Below are positions 9,394 through 17,605 of a DNA stretch of 64,000 bases, piece by piece; the stretch's first letter is position 1; each line of letters begins with the position of its first letter. Position numbers and translations under genes: made by a program. The stretch spans positions 46,099 to 110,098 of the forward strand of contig NZ_JAERTZ010000001.1 in NCBI RefSeq assembly GCF_016746085.1, read 5' to 3'. Under the pieces are notes generated by a model. The model had not been told where the DNA came from and did not search any database. It saw only the letters and a program-made list of their open reading frames with translations. This DNA comes from Zobellella iuensis. GTDB taxonomy: Bacteria; Pseudomonadota; Gammaproteobacteria; Enterobacterales; Aeromonadaceae.

Positions 9394-9409
9394 GTAAGGA
9401 TTTCCTTAC
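9394..9409. promoter_or_regulatory. Island palindrome, copy 1
   Basis: Perfect inverted repeat GTAAGGA-TT-TCCTTAC, 224 bases upstream of the chemoreceptor start. A segment resembling those after copies 2-4 follows (GGCC about 9 bases on, GGTTTT 46 bases from the start of the palindrome). The arms resemble half-sites of NarL/FixJ-type regulators; the binding protein is not known. Confidence 0.65.
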
Positions 9410-9617
9410 TCAAAAAGAGGCCTGTGCCTTCTGAATAACGGTTTTCAATACTGTTACCTTCTTCTTACTTCAACGTTGTCCGAGGGGCCGGTAAATAGCT
9501 ATTCCAAATAGTCGATCTCTATCGGCGGCGATCGGGTTCCGCTAAGCATCCCCTTAGCACCAGGGGGCAACAATGATTGCCGATCATGCGTCGGCCTTGG
9601 GGAATGGGGGAAGGAAT

Positions 9618-11549
9618 ATGAAGCAGGCATGGAGCAAACTTCCCTTTGGTGTTCGGTTAACCGCCACCATGGTAACGATGTTGTTCGCCACCATCGTGAT
9701 TATCAGCACTTCTTTTTATTCGCAATACCATGGCGCCATGGTTGCAACCACCATGGAAAGCCTGGAGAGCCGGGGTGAATCCAGTGCTTCCGCCATGTCT
9801 CGCTGGTTGGCCATGCGCCAGAATGACATGCGTTACCTTGCTGCCGTAGAGGCAGCCAGAGCATTGGACAAGATGTCCTTGCAGGGATTGCTGCGCGATC
9901 TTGCCCAGCAGCAGGGCAACTGGGATACCATTTTCGTGGTAATGCCGGATGGACGAGGGCTGGTTGGAGTCAGTTATGAAAACGGCCGGGCCCGGGTATT
10001 GCCGGATGATGAGGCGCACGCTTTTATGGTCGCCGATAGGGATTGGTTCCGCCGGGCTATCCGCGGTGAGGAGGTGTTTTCCGAACCTCTGGTATCCCGC
10101 GCGACGGGCAATACCGTCAGCACAGTGGCGATACCTATCCGACAGAATGATCAGATCATTGCCGTCATGCGTGGCGCCTTGCAGCTGGATACTATTTATC
10201 AACAGGCCGCCGCTCTGCCTCGTGCCGAATATACCCAGATTTTTTTGCTGGATCGCAGTGGCGTGGGAATTACCTCTTCCCCTTCGGTTCCGGAATCCGG
10301 CAAGGCCATCGATACCGAGGCGGCCCGCGGCATCGCGGCCCAGCGCAGCGGCAGTGGATTTTATCCGGATGTGAATGGTGAACGGGTGATGGGGGCTTAC
10401 AACTATATTCCATTGTTGGGCTGGGGACTGGTGTCGGAAGCCAACGAGCATGCTGCCATGGCGCCGGTTCGCGCCGCGCTCAGACAAATTGTGATGATTT
10501 CTGTCCTGGTGCTGTTTGCTTCGTGCGCGATCATCTTGCTGGTTGTTCGTTCCATCACCAAATTCCTGGGCGGTGAACCGGATTATGCGGCACAAATGGT
10601 CAAAGCCGTGGCAAGCGGAGATTTGACCCATCAGATTAAGTTGGCGCCCGGAGACAACGGCAGCCTGTTGTTTGACATTGCACAGATGCGGCAGAACTTG
10701 CGCTCCATGCTGACCGAGGTGAACCGGTACGCGGAGCAAGTGGCGTCCTCATCGACCGAGTTGGCCCAGGTTAATGATGAAACCAGCCATGGCATCGAGC
10801 AGCAGCATCAGGAAATCAACAGCTCTGCCACGGCCATGAATGAGATGACCACGACCCTGGAAGAGGTGGCACGCAATACACAGGATGCCGCCGACGCGGC
10901 GAACACGGCCAATGATGCTGCGCTTCACGGTCGCGAGGTGGTGCAAGGCACCATTGCGGACTTGCGCACCTTGACCGAAAACGTGCAGCAGGCCGTTGCC
11001 ATTATCCATTCACTGAAGGCGGACAGCGACAGCATTGGCAATATTTTGCTGGTTATCGAAAGCATCGCCGAACAAACCAATCTGCTGGCGCTGAATGCGG
11101 CCATCGAGGCTGCCAGAGCCGGTGAGTCGGGGCGGGGCTTTGCCGTTGTTGCCGATGAAGTGCGTAGTTTGGCCAGCCGCACCAAGGATTCCACTCTGGA
11201 AATTCAGGCCATGATTGAACGGTTGCAGCAAGGCGCCGATAAAGCGGTGCGGGCATCGGAACAAAGTGCCGACGCAACCAGAAATACATCAGGACAGGCA
11301 CAGCAGGCCGGGAATGCGCTGGAACAGGTCAGCCAGGCCATTGCATTAATCAACCAGACAGCGCAGCACATCGCCAGTGCCACCGAGGAGCAAACGGCCG
11401 TTTCCCATGATATCAATAGGAATATCCATAAAATCAATGATATTTCTTACCAGACATCGGAAAACATGCAACGGTCGGTGCTTGCCAGTGAGCATCTGTC
11501 CAAAATGGCGGAAGCAATGCAGCGTATAGTCGGCCGTTTCAGTTTTTGA
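9618..11549 (+). CDS. Methyl-accepting chemotaxis protein with Cache-type sensor
   Basis: 643-aa chemoreceptor. A membrane helix (about residues 12-34) leads into a 250-residue periplasmic sensor whose size and motifs ([18 protein letters not shown]) fit a double-Cache domain, which commonly binds amino or organic acids. A second helix ([19 protein letters not shown]), a HAMP-like linker and the full signalling hairpin follow, with tip [32 protein letters not shown]. The ATG at 9618 follows GGGGGAAGG and begins the helix; an ATG 45 bases upstream also has a possible site. No C-terminal CheR-binding pentapeptide is visible. It appears monocistronic. Confidence 0.92.
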   Translation: MKQAWSKLPFGVRLTATMVTMLFATIVIISTSFYSQYHGAMVATTMESLESRGESSASAMSRWLAMRQNDMRYLAAVEAARALDKMSLQGLLRDLAQQQGNWDTIFVVMPDGRGLVGVSYENGRARVLPDDEAHAFMVADRDWFRRAIRGEEVFSEPLVSRATGNTVSTVAIPIRQNDQIIAVMRGALQLDTIYQQAAALPRAEYTQIFLLDRSGVGITSSPSVPESGKAIDTEAARGIAAQRSGSGFYPDVNGERVMGAYNYIPLLGWGLVSEANEHAAMAPVRAALRQIVMISVLVLFASCAIILLVVRSITKFLGGEPDYAAQMVKAVASGDLTHQIKLAPGDNGSLLFDIAQMRQNLRSMLTEVNRYAEQVASSSTELAQVNDETSHGIEQQHQEINSSATAMNEMTTTLEEVARNTQDAADAANTANDAALHGREVVQGTIADLRTLTENVQQAVAIIHSLKADSDSIGNILLVIESIAEQTNLLALNAAIEAARAGESGRGFAVVADEVRSLASRTKDSTLEIQAMIERLQQGADKAVRASEQSADATRNTSGQAQQAGNALEQVSQAIALINQTAQHIASATEEQTAVSHDINRNIHKINDISYQTSENMQRSVLASEHLSKMAEAMQRIVGRFSF

Positions 11550-11937
11550 TATGTCGAGGCGACAGGCGGACGTTGTGGTTGCGATCTGCCATTGTTGGTA
11601 GTTGCTTATCTTTAGCTATATTCTCCGCGGGAAATATCAGGCTGGCGGTCATCCGGGAGAGTAGCCGGCATTTCATGGAGGTTGTCCGTTGCCGTAGGAT
11701 TTTCCTTACCTGGAAATAGGCCGTGCCTGATTGAGGGGGGGGCGGTTTTCGTAATAATGATCGTCGATTATGGGCGGAGGTGGATGCTTCCATTTTTTGC
11801 CAGCCCTTTTTAATGGCTGAAATATCCTCGATGGTTCGGGAGTTATCATTTTTTGGATATTCGTCCCCGTTTTTGCTGTTTTCGAGTGAAGTCGTAATTT
11901 TTTATAGAGATATCAATAATTGCTATAGGTAAACCCG
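11550..11937. other. Non-coding leader before the H-NS-like gene
   Basis: A 388-base gap with no credible gene. It is AT-rich toward its 3' end and contains copy 2 of the island palindrome at 11694. The AT-rich stretch (about 11820-11930) may hold the promoter or an H-NS-type binding region. Confidence 0.55.
11694..11709. promoter_or_regulatory. Island palindrome, copy 2
   Basis: GTAGGATTTTCCTTAC, an imperfect inverted repeat of the same type as copy 1, 244 bases upstream of the H-NS-like start. The following bases share GGCCGTGCC and GCGGTTTTC with the region after copy 1, so a longer promoter cassette rather than only the palindrome is conserved. Confidence 0.62.
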
Positions 11938-12345
11938 ATGGCCGAATTCCTGAAAACATTGTTTAACATCCGTAGCCTGCACACCGCTACCCGTGAACTG
12001 ACCCTGGAGCAACTGGAAGAAGGGCTGGCCAGGCTGATGACGGTGGTAGAGGAACGGCGCGGGGCCGAGGCCTTGGCGCAGCTGGCCGCGGAAGAGCGCG
12101 AGCGCAAACTGAGAGCACTGCTCAGCCAACTGGAAGCCGACGGCATCGACGTCAGGGATATCGTCAAGGTCGCCGAACCCGGCAGGCAATCCGCCGGCGT
12201 GCGTGAAAAACGGCCCGCCAAGTACGAATACCGTGACGAAAACGGGGAATACAAAACCTGGACCGGACAGGGTCGGACGCCCAGCGTTATCCGAAGGGCC
12301 CTGGAGGGCGGGGAGAAGAGGATGGACGACTTCCTGATCGGGTAG
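11938..12345 (+). CDS. H-NS family nucleoid-associated protein
   Basis: 135-aa protein. The N-terminal two thirds is helical and charged (dimerisation region, ELTLEQLEEGLARLMTVVEE). The C-terminal DNA-binding domain carries the H-NS core loop TWTGQGRTP, followed by the conserved helix RALEGGEKRMDDFLI. Such proteins bind AT-rich minor grooves and silence genes. The unusual point is context: it heads a tight run of genes (gaps of 40, 39 and 16 bases) with two chemoreceptors and a binding protein. It could be an island-specific paralogue rather than the main hns. Confidence 0.9.
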   Translation: MAEFLKTLFNIRSLHTATRELTLEQLEEGLARLMTVVEERRGAEALAQLAAEERERKLRALLSQLEADGIDVRDIVKVAEPGRQSAGVREKRPAKYEYRDENGEYKTWTGQGRTPSVIRRALEGGEKRMDDFLIG

Positions 12346-12385
12346 CCTCTTGTAAACCGGAGTATTTCTTGCAATTTGGAAGCAT

Positions 12386-13942
12386 ATGCCAACCATTAAA
12401 AACCTGAGTATTACCCTGAAGCTCTGCATCGGTTTCGGGCTGCTGTTGTTCTTCGTCCTCTTGCTGTCTATGTTCGGGCTTTACGGGTTACATAATAACG
12501 ATGTAACGCTGAAACGTATTGCCCAAATCGGCAATCTGTTCGACGAGATAGTGTTTACCCGTGAGGCCAATTACCAGTATGCGCTGGATGCTGACTCTCA
12601 GCGGGCGGAGGAGAGCAATCAGCGACATAAAAACTTCCAGGGTGCCGTCGAGCAGTTGCTTGTCGACGCCGACGCCGGTCTGTGGCCGTCTCAGGATATT
12701 GCCGCCCTGAAAGGCTTGAAAAATGACCTGGATCGTTATTTGAAGGTGAGGGCGGCCGCCCATACAAGAGCCGAGCTGCTCGCCGCCAATGCGTTGCTCT
12801 CGGCACTCCAGGACAAGAGCAACGAATTGTATTATGCCGAGGAAGAGCGAGCCGCCGAGCAGGCCAGCAAGGTGTTCTACCTGCTTATCGTCATTACCCT
12901 GGTGGCCTTGGTCATGGGGGGAATAGTGACTGTGGTCATCAGCCGGCAGATTGTCCTGCCCTTGAAACAGGCGGTTCACATGGCCCAGCGAATAGCCGAT
13001 GGTGATTTGGTATTGGAACAACGAGGAGAGGAGCGCAGGGACGAACTGGGCGCATTACTCTCTTCCCTCGACACCATGAACGCCAGCCTGCGCAACGTGG
13101 TTGCTCAGATGGGGTCGGCGTCCCATGAACTCACTGCCTCCGCGTCCCAGTTAACCACCATTACCGACGTGACCCAGGGGCAAGTCAACGACCAGAAGAG
13201 TGAGACATATTTGATTGCCTCGGCGATGGGCGAGATTGCCGCTACGGTGCAGGACGTGGCCCGTAACGCCGAGGAGACCGCAACGGCCGCTAAAAACGCC
13301 GCCGGAGAGGTCGTCAATGCACAGGCGTTGTCACGGCGGGCCATCGCACAGATTGAATCGCTCTCCTCGGAGATTGCGAGTTCTGCGGATTTCATGGGGC
13401 GCCTGCAGCAAGAATGCGGGCGCATCGGCAGTATCCTTAACGTGATCAAGGAAGTCGCGGATCAGACCAACCTGTTGGCGCTTAATGCCGCTATCGAGGC
13501 CGCCCGGGCGGGGGACGCCGGCCGGGGATTTGCCGTGGTGGCGGATGAAGTCCGAAATTTGGCCCAGCGGACCCAGCGCTCGTCGAATGAAATAGAGCAG
13601 TTGATTGCGGGGCTTCAGGGCATTGCCGACGAAAGTACGGCGACCATGCAGGCAAGCGTAGAGCACACCCAGGCATCCGTGGCCGCGGTCCGCGAGACGG
13701 GCGCGGCGTTGGAAGTCATCACCCGGCAGGTATCCAATATCCAGCAGATGAGCGAGCTTATCGCGACCACCACCGAAGAGCAGGCCGCGGTCACCGCGGA
13801 GAGCAACGAACGGGTGTCGACGGTGCGGGCCTCGGCCGAGGTGTCTGCCGGCGCGAGTGCGGACATTGCGGTGGCGAGTGGCCAACTGGAGAACCTGAGC
13901 AAAGAGCTGAACAGCTTGGTGAGGTTTTTCAGCAACGTCTGA
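12386..13942 (+). CDS. Methyl-accepting chemotaxis protein with four-helix-bundle type sensor
   Basis: 518-aa chemoreceptor. An N-terminal membrane helix ([21 protein letters not shown]) precedes a periplasmic region of about 130 residues, helical in character and of the size of a four-helix-bundle sensor. A second helix ([21 protein letters not shown]), HAMP and a complete signalling domain (tip [32 protein letters not shown]) follow. The ligand is unknown. It lies 40 bases after the H-NS-like gene and 39 before the next receptor, so they are likely co-transcribed. Confidence 0.92.
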   Translation: MPTIKNLSITLKLCIGFGLLLFFVLLLSMFGLYGLHNNDVTLKRIAQIGNLFDEIVFTREANYQYALDADSQRAEESNQRHKNFQGAVEQLLVDADAGLWPSQDIAALKGLKNDLDRYLKVRAAAHTRAELLAANALLSALQDKSNELYYAEEERAAEQASKVFYLLIVITLVALVMGGIVTVVISRQIVLPLKQAVHMAQRIADGDLVLEQRGEERRDELGALLSSLDTMNASLRNVVAQMGSASHELTASASQLTTITDVTQGQVNDQKSETYLIASAMGEIAATVQDVARNAEETATAAKNAAGEVVNAQALSRRAIAQIESLSSEIASSADFMGRLQQECGRIGSILNVIKEVADQTNLLALNAAIEAARAGDAGRGFAVVADEVRNLAQRTQRSSNEIEQLIAGLQGIADESTATMQASVEHTQASVAAVRETGAALEVITRQVSNIQQMSELIATTTEEQAAVTAESNERVSTVRASAEVSAGASADIAVASGQLENLSKELNSLVRFFSNV

Positions 13943-13981
13943 GGCGTCGTTGGGCCGGGTTTAATCACAGTGGAGCAGGGG

Positions 13982-15523
13982 ATGTTGAAAAGCGCCAGGG
14001 TAATTTTTGTTGTTCAAATCTTCATGACGGTATCCCTTATCTTGGGGATATCCAGCTATGTCGACTATGCGTCGACCAAGGAACGGCTGAACGACGCCTT
14101 GTTGGCATCGATTGACAGTGCCAATGCCCGTATGAGCCAAAGCCTGCCTAAGGCCATATGGGACTTCGACCTGGAGGCGGCCAAACTGGCGATTGCCGCT
14201 GAGCTTAAATTGCCGGATATCCGAGCCATTAAAGTGACGGATGTGCAAGGCAGCCCTGTTTTATTTCTTTCTCTGCCCTCCGCCGGGAGCAGTGTTGTCG
14301 AAGAGGTTGCGTCCGGGTCTATTCCTGAATATGAGGCCTTGTTTCAATCGGAGCGGCCGCTGGTGTTTGAGGAATATAACAAGTTTAACGATGTCGGCTC
14401 GGTGGTGATCTATTACGATGAATCTCATATGGCGCTGTCTCTGACGGGAATGCTATGGCGTAGTGTTATCGAGCTTATCGTGCTGGATGCGTTGCTGATT
14501 TTCTTTCTGATCCTGGCGTTAACCAGGACGATATTGCAGCCTTTACATGGGCTTTCCGGATGGGTAAGCGACCTGGCCGGCGGCGAGGGAGACCTGTCCA
14601 AGGTAATACCTTCGCCCAGGTACCAGGAGTTTTCGGTCATTATACAAAGCATCAATCAGTTCACGGCCTCTCTGCGGACCATCGTGATGGATGTGACCAA
14701 GGCGTCGATGAGGCTGGAGGAGAGCGCCCAACAAAGCGGCAGCATGGCTAGGCAGAATGCCGAGCGCATTGAGCTACAAAAGAACTCGCTGTCTACCGTC
14801 GCCACGGTGGCGACACAGATGAGCCAGTCGGTCGCGACCGTCGCCGAATCGGCAAATGACGCGGCAGCGCAATCGCTGCTCGCCGCCCAAAGTGTGGAAA
14901 CGGTCTTCAGTGCCATCGAGCACTCGGCGGCGGAAATTGTCAACATGCGGGCGGAAATGGAGAAAGTGAATGCACAAATGCATAAGTTGCTCGATGAAGG
15001 CAACAAGATCTCCACCGTCGTGAATGTTATCAACGATATCTCGGAACAGACCAACCTGTTGGCCCTGAATGCCGCGATAGAAGCCGCCAGGGCCGGGGAG
15101 CATGGCCGGGGTTTTTCCGTGGTGGCGGATGAAGTGAGAAGTTTGTCCCATAAAACCAGCCAATCCACGGAGGAGATCCAGAACAATATTCGCTCACTCG
15201 GTGCCGCCACCCGGAATGTCGAAGAAGAAATCCTGCGAATTGCGAAGCTGCTGGAGGCGACCGCCGGTCGGGTGTCCGAATCGCAAGTCAGCGTGGGACT
15301 TATCCAGCGGACCATCGATGATATGGCGGATAAAAGCGCTCAGATATCCCAGGCGACCGAAGAACAGCGGGAAGCGATACGGGAGGTGAGCCAAGCGATT
15401 GTGGAAGCGTCGGAAGCCAGTAATGAGTTGACAGGCAGTGCGCAAGCCAATGCGTCCACCACTCAGGAGGTGTTGCTGTTGAGTTCAAACATTAAAGGTC
15501 ATATGAGTAAGTTCAAAATATAA
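13982..15523 (+). CDS. Methyl-accepting chemotaxis protein
   Basis: 513-aa chemoreceptor with N-terminal helix ([20 protein letters not shown]), a periplasmic sensor of about 135 residues, and a second helix ([18 protein letters not shown]). A HAMP-like segment ([12 protein letters not shown]) and a full MCP signalling hairpin with tip [32 protein letters not shown] follow. The sensor fold is not recognised from sequence alone. The ATG at 13982, just after GGAG, is preferred to a GTG four codons upstream. A periplasmic binding protein follows after 16 bases, suggesting the receptor could read that protein. Confidence 0.9.
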   Translation: MLKSARVIFVVQIFMTVSLILGISSYVDYASTKERLNDALLASIDSANARMSQSLPKAIWDFDLEAAKLAIAAELKLPDIRAIKVTDVQGSPVLFLSLPSAGSSVVEEVASGSIPEYEALFQSERPLVFEEYNKFNDVGSVVIYYDESHMALSLTGMLWRSVIELIVLDALLIFFLILALTRTILQPLHGLSGWVSDLAGGEGDLSKVIPSPRYQEFSVIIQSINQFTASLRTIVMDVTKASMRLEESAQQSGSMARQNAERIELQKNSLSTVATVATQMSQSVATVAESANDAAAQSLLAAQSVETVFSAIEHSAAEIVNMRAEMEKVNAQMHKLLDEGNKISTVVNVINDISEQTNLLALNAAIEAARAGEHGRGFSVVADEVRSLSHKTSQSTEEIQNNIRSLGAATRNVEEEILRIAKLLEATAGRVSESQVSVGLIQRTIDDMADKSAQISQATEEQREAIREVSQAIVEASEASNELTGSAQANASTTQEVLLLSSNIKGHMSKFKI

Positions 15524-15539
15524 ATCACAGGAGAAAGGT

Positions 15540-16271
15540 ATGAAAAGGACACTCATTGTTATGGCAGCCATGTGGATGGCGTCGGCCAACAGCCATGCCA
15601 ATACGGTCACGGCCGCACAGGATCCATGGCCGCCATTTGTCACCGATGACCAGGCGATGCCGGGTGTGTCCGTGGAGATATTGGCCGCCGCCTTGAAAAC
15701 CCAGGGCATGGAGGTCGACTTCAAAATTATGCCCTGGTCGAGAGCCTTGGAGGAAACCAGCAAAGGACGGCTGGATTTGTTGCCGGCAACCTGGTTTACC
15801 CAAGAGCGTACGGAATATCTGGTTTATAGTGAATCCTATCTGGAAAATGAACTCAGTTTTATCAAGAGGGCCGATGATGGTTTCGAGTTCACGGACATAA
15901 GCAGCCTGAATGGCAAATCGGTGGGCGTTGTGCGTGGTTATGGCTACGGTGACGAGTTTTTATCAGCCGCCAACTTCAACAAGCCTGAAGCGAATGACCT
16001 GGTGTCGAATCTTAAGAAACTTATGGCCCAGCGTATCGACCTGACGCTCGAGGATAAACTGGTGGCGCTGTCATCAATGAAAGAAGCCGGTCTGGAAAGC
16101 CAGGATTTTGCTTTCAGCTCGACCGCACTTTCAACGAATCCTCTTCATGTCACCTCGGGCAAGGCCAACCCCAATTCGACCCTTTATATCGAAGCCTATA
16201 ACAGAGGTTTGGCGGAAATTAAGTCGAATGGGACATTCGATGCCATATTGGCCAAATATGGCATTAAGTAA
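15540..16271 (+). CDS. Periplasmic solute-binding protein, family 3, without ABC partners
   Basis: 243-aa protein with a signal peptide (cleavage near SHA-NT) and the bacterial extracellular solute-binding protein family 3 fold. Markers are DPWPPFV near the start, the MPWSRALEETSKGRLDLLPATW region, the domain-swap segment LNGKSVGVVRGYGYG, and GTFDAILAKYG at the end. Homologues bind polar amino acids or related solutes. No ABC permease or ATPase is adjacent. The gene instead follows a chemoreceptor within 16 bases and has a strong AGGAG site, so a sensory role is plausible. Confidence 0.85.
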   Translation: MKRTLIVMAAMWMASANSHANTVTAAQDPWPPFVTDDQAMPGVSVEILAAALKTQGMEVDFKIMPWSRALEETSKGRLDLLPATWFTQERTEYLVYSESYLENELSFIKRADDGFEFTDISSLNGKSVGVVRGYGYGDEFLSAANFNKPEANDLVSNLKKLMAQRIDLTLEDKLVALSSMKEAGLESQDFAFSSTALSTNPLHVTSGKANPNSTLYIEAYNRGLAEIKSNGTFDAILAKYGIK

Positions 16272-16298
16272 GTTGCGCCTCATGTCGACCGGGCCGTT

Positions 16299-16314
16299 GT
16301 AGGGATTTCCTTAG
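16299..16314. promoter_or_regulatory. Island palindrome, copy 3
   Basis: GTAGGGATTTCCTTAG, 189 bases before the CheB-receiver-like gene. The next 50 bases (CCAGATTGGGCC, GCGG, GGTTTTTGCG) match the region after copy 4 closely, which suggests duplication of a promoter block. Confidence 0.65.
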
Positions 16315-16487
16315 GCCAGATTGGGCCGGCGCCCGATGGCGGCAGGAAGGGGTTTTTGCGAAAGTTGAGCATGGGTGTTTTTCCCGACTAGGGGGCTCCT
16401 GCATCGCGATGGAACGGCGGTTTCCCCCTTCCTGCTTCTACCGCGGGTGGCGGAGCTCCCGGCCGGCAACCACGGCGAGGTAAAGGA

Positions 16488-16937
16488 ATGATGAGCAGAA
16501 TCAAGGTCCTGATTGTGGATGACTCCGCCGCGGCGAGGTTAGCGCTTGCCGCCTTGTTGTCGGAGGATGGGGAGCTCGAGGTGGCCGGAACCGAGCCGAC
16601 GCTTGCCCTCGCGAGCATGGCGCGGGAGTGGCCGGATGTGATCCTGCTGTACATGGCGGCACTTGGCATGGATGACATCGCTTTCCTGGAAGAGCTGATG
16701 GCGGTGCGCCCGACCCCCGTGCTCCTCTTCTCCCCGCACCTCGGCAAGGGCGCCGAAATGGTGCTCCAGGCGGTGTTCGCCGGCGCCGTCAGCGTGCTCT
16801 CCGGGCCCGACGAACGCTCCCTGCATGAGAAGGCCGGGAGACTGATCGATGGCATCAAGGCGGTGGCGCGGCCGAAGCGCCCCGTTGCTGAAACCGATCT
16901 GCACGTACAAGAAGATCCTGGGCGTGGGGAAAAATAA
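16488..16937 (+). CDS. CheB-type receiver domain without phosphoacceptor or methylesterase
   Basis: 149-aa protein similar to the N-terminal receiver of the chemotaxis methylesterase CheB (RIKVLIVDDSAAARLALAALLSED). The acidic pair Asp11-Asp12 is kept. The phosphoacceptor in PDVILLD-x-E-M-P is Tyr55 (PDVILLYMAALGMDD), and the switch lysine region reads LSGPD instead of TKP. The linker and methylesterase domain are absent. It is probably a decaying CheB-type gene or a phosphorylation-independent receiver. Two ATG codons (16488, 16491) follow AAAGG. An EAL fragment lies downstream. Confidence 0.75.
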   Translation: MMSRIKVLIVDDSAAARLALAALLSEDGELEVAGTEPTLALASMAREWPDVILLYMAALGMDDIAFLEELMAVRPTPVLLFSPHLGKGAEMVLQAVFAGAVSVLSGPDERSLHEKAGRLIDGIKAVARPKRPVAETDLHVQEDPGRGEK

Positions 16938-17095
16938 CTGCTCTCGTTTTGCCGTCACGGTTTGGCTTGTACGCCATGGCGGAGCAGTGCCCATTCATCA
17001 ACACGGAGGTTGGGGTACTCTCTGCCGTCCATCCGTAGCAGGGTGGCACTCGGGCTCGCCTTTATCAGAAGCAGGGCGCCCGGCAGGAGGAGCTC

Positions 17096-17272
17096 ATGAG
17101 TGCCGGCGAACGAAAAACAGGGCAAGTCTGTATGCTTGCCTTGATGACGTGTTGCCGCAAACAGCATGTATCCATTGCCCTCGATGATTTCGGAAGCGGC
17201 TTTGCTTCACTGTTGCACTTGCGTGACTTCCCCTTCGACGAGTTGAAAATCGATTGCGGTTTCGCCCGCTGA
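17096..17272 (+). pseudogene. EAL-domain fragment
   Basis: A 58-codon reading frame with a good ribosome-binding site (AGGAGG five bases before the ATG). Its second half, ALDDFGSGFASLLHLRDFP then FDELKIDCGFAR, matches the DDFGTGYSSL / PxDxLKIDRSFV part of cyclic-di-GMP phosphodiesterase EAL domains. All other parts of the domain are missing, so it is a remnant without enzymatic capacity. It sits between two copies of the island promoter. Confidence 0.65.
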
Positions 17273-17605
17273 TCTCGGCCAGGACGCTGCAGGCTGGGAG
17301 AAGCGCCGGGAACATGAGAGAAAAATAAACAAAAGCCGGTATGGTCCAGGTGGTTGTAGGGATTTCCTTAGTCCAGATTGGGCCAATACCCTATAGCGGT
17401 GGAAAACGGTTTTTGCGACAGTAGACTGGCGGTTCCCCGGTGGTTGGTTGGCGCTGCACCGTAGCGAACCCGCTTCTCCGCAGGGTTTCGCAGGGTGGCT
17501 TCCGGGGAGTCCGCCACTCTCTCCTCTGAGGCTGTCTTGCACTCCTGGATAACTCGCCCCCCCTCGCTCAGTATGGCGCGAACGCTGGAATCAGGAGAGG
17601 ACATC
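17273..17605. other. Leader region before the GGDEF-EAL gene
   Basis: A 333-base stretch without an independent gene. It contains copy 4 of the island palindrome and the conserved downstream segment. An in-frame extension of the GGDEF-EAL gene back to 17495 is possible but lacks a good ribosome-binding site. Confidence 0.5.
17356..17371. promoter_or_regulatory. Island palindrome, copy 4
   Basis: GTAGGGATTTCCTTAG, identical to copy 3, 250 bases before the GGDEF-EAL start. It is followed by the same CCAGATTGGGCC block and GGTTTTTGCG, 52 bases from the start of the palindrome as in copy 3. Confidence 0.65.

Larger units (their letters stand above)
9097..9617. other. Long non-coding leader before the first chemoreceptor
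   Basis: A 520-base gap with no credible gene. Besides the hemN terminator candidate it holds the first copy of the island palindrome (9394-9409). An extra half-site CTTAC (9382-9386) forms a second inverted repeat with it, and a related reversed element CCTTAAATAAGG lies at 9199-9210. It is more AT-rich than its surroundings and probably contains the promoter of the chemoreceptor. Confidence 0.6.

Noticed and set aside
9394..9409. Palindrome as a transcription terminator
   Set aside because: Stem is only 7 bp, AT-rich, lies far from any stop codon and has no T-run; conserved copies precede starts, not ends.
16299..17371. Palindromes as sigma-54 or sigma-28 promoters
   Set aside because: No GG-N10-GC spacing and no TAAA-N15-GCCGATAA pattern in the following bases; operator-like inverted repeats fit better.
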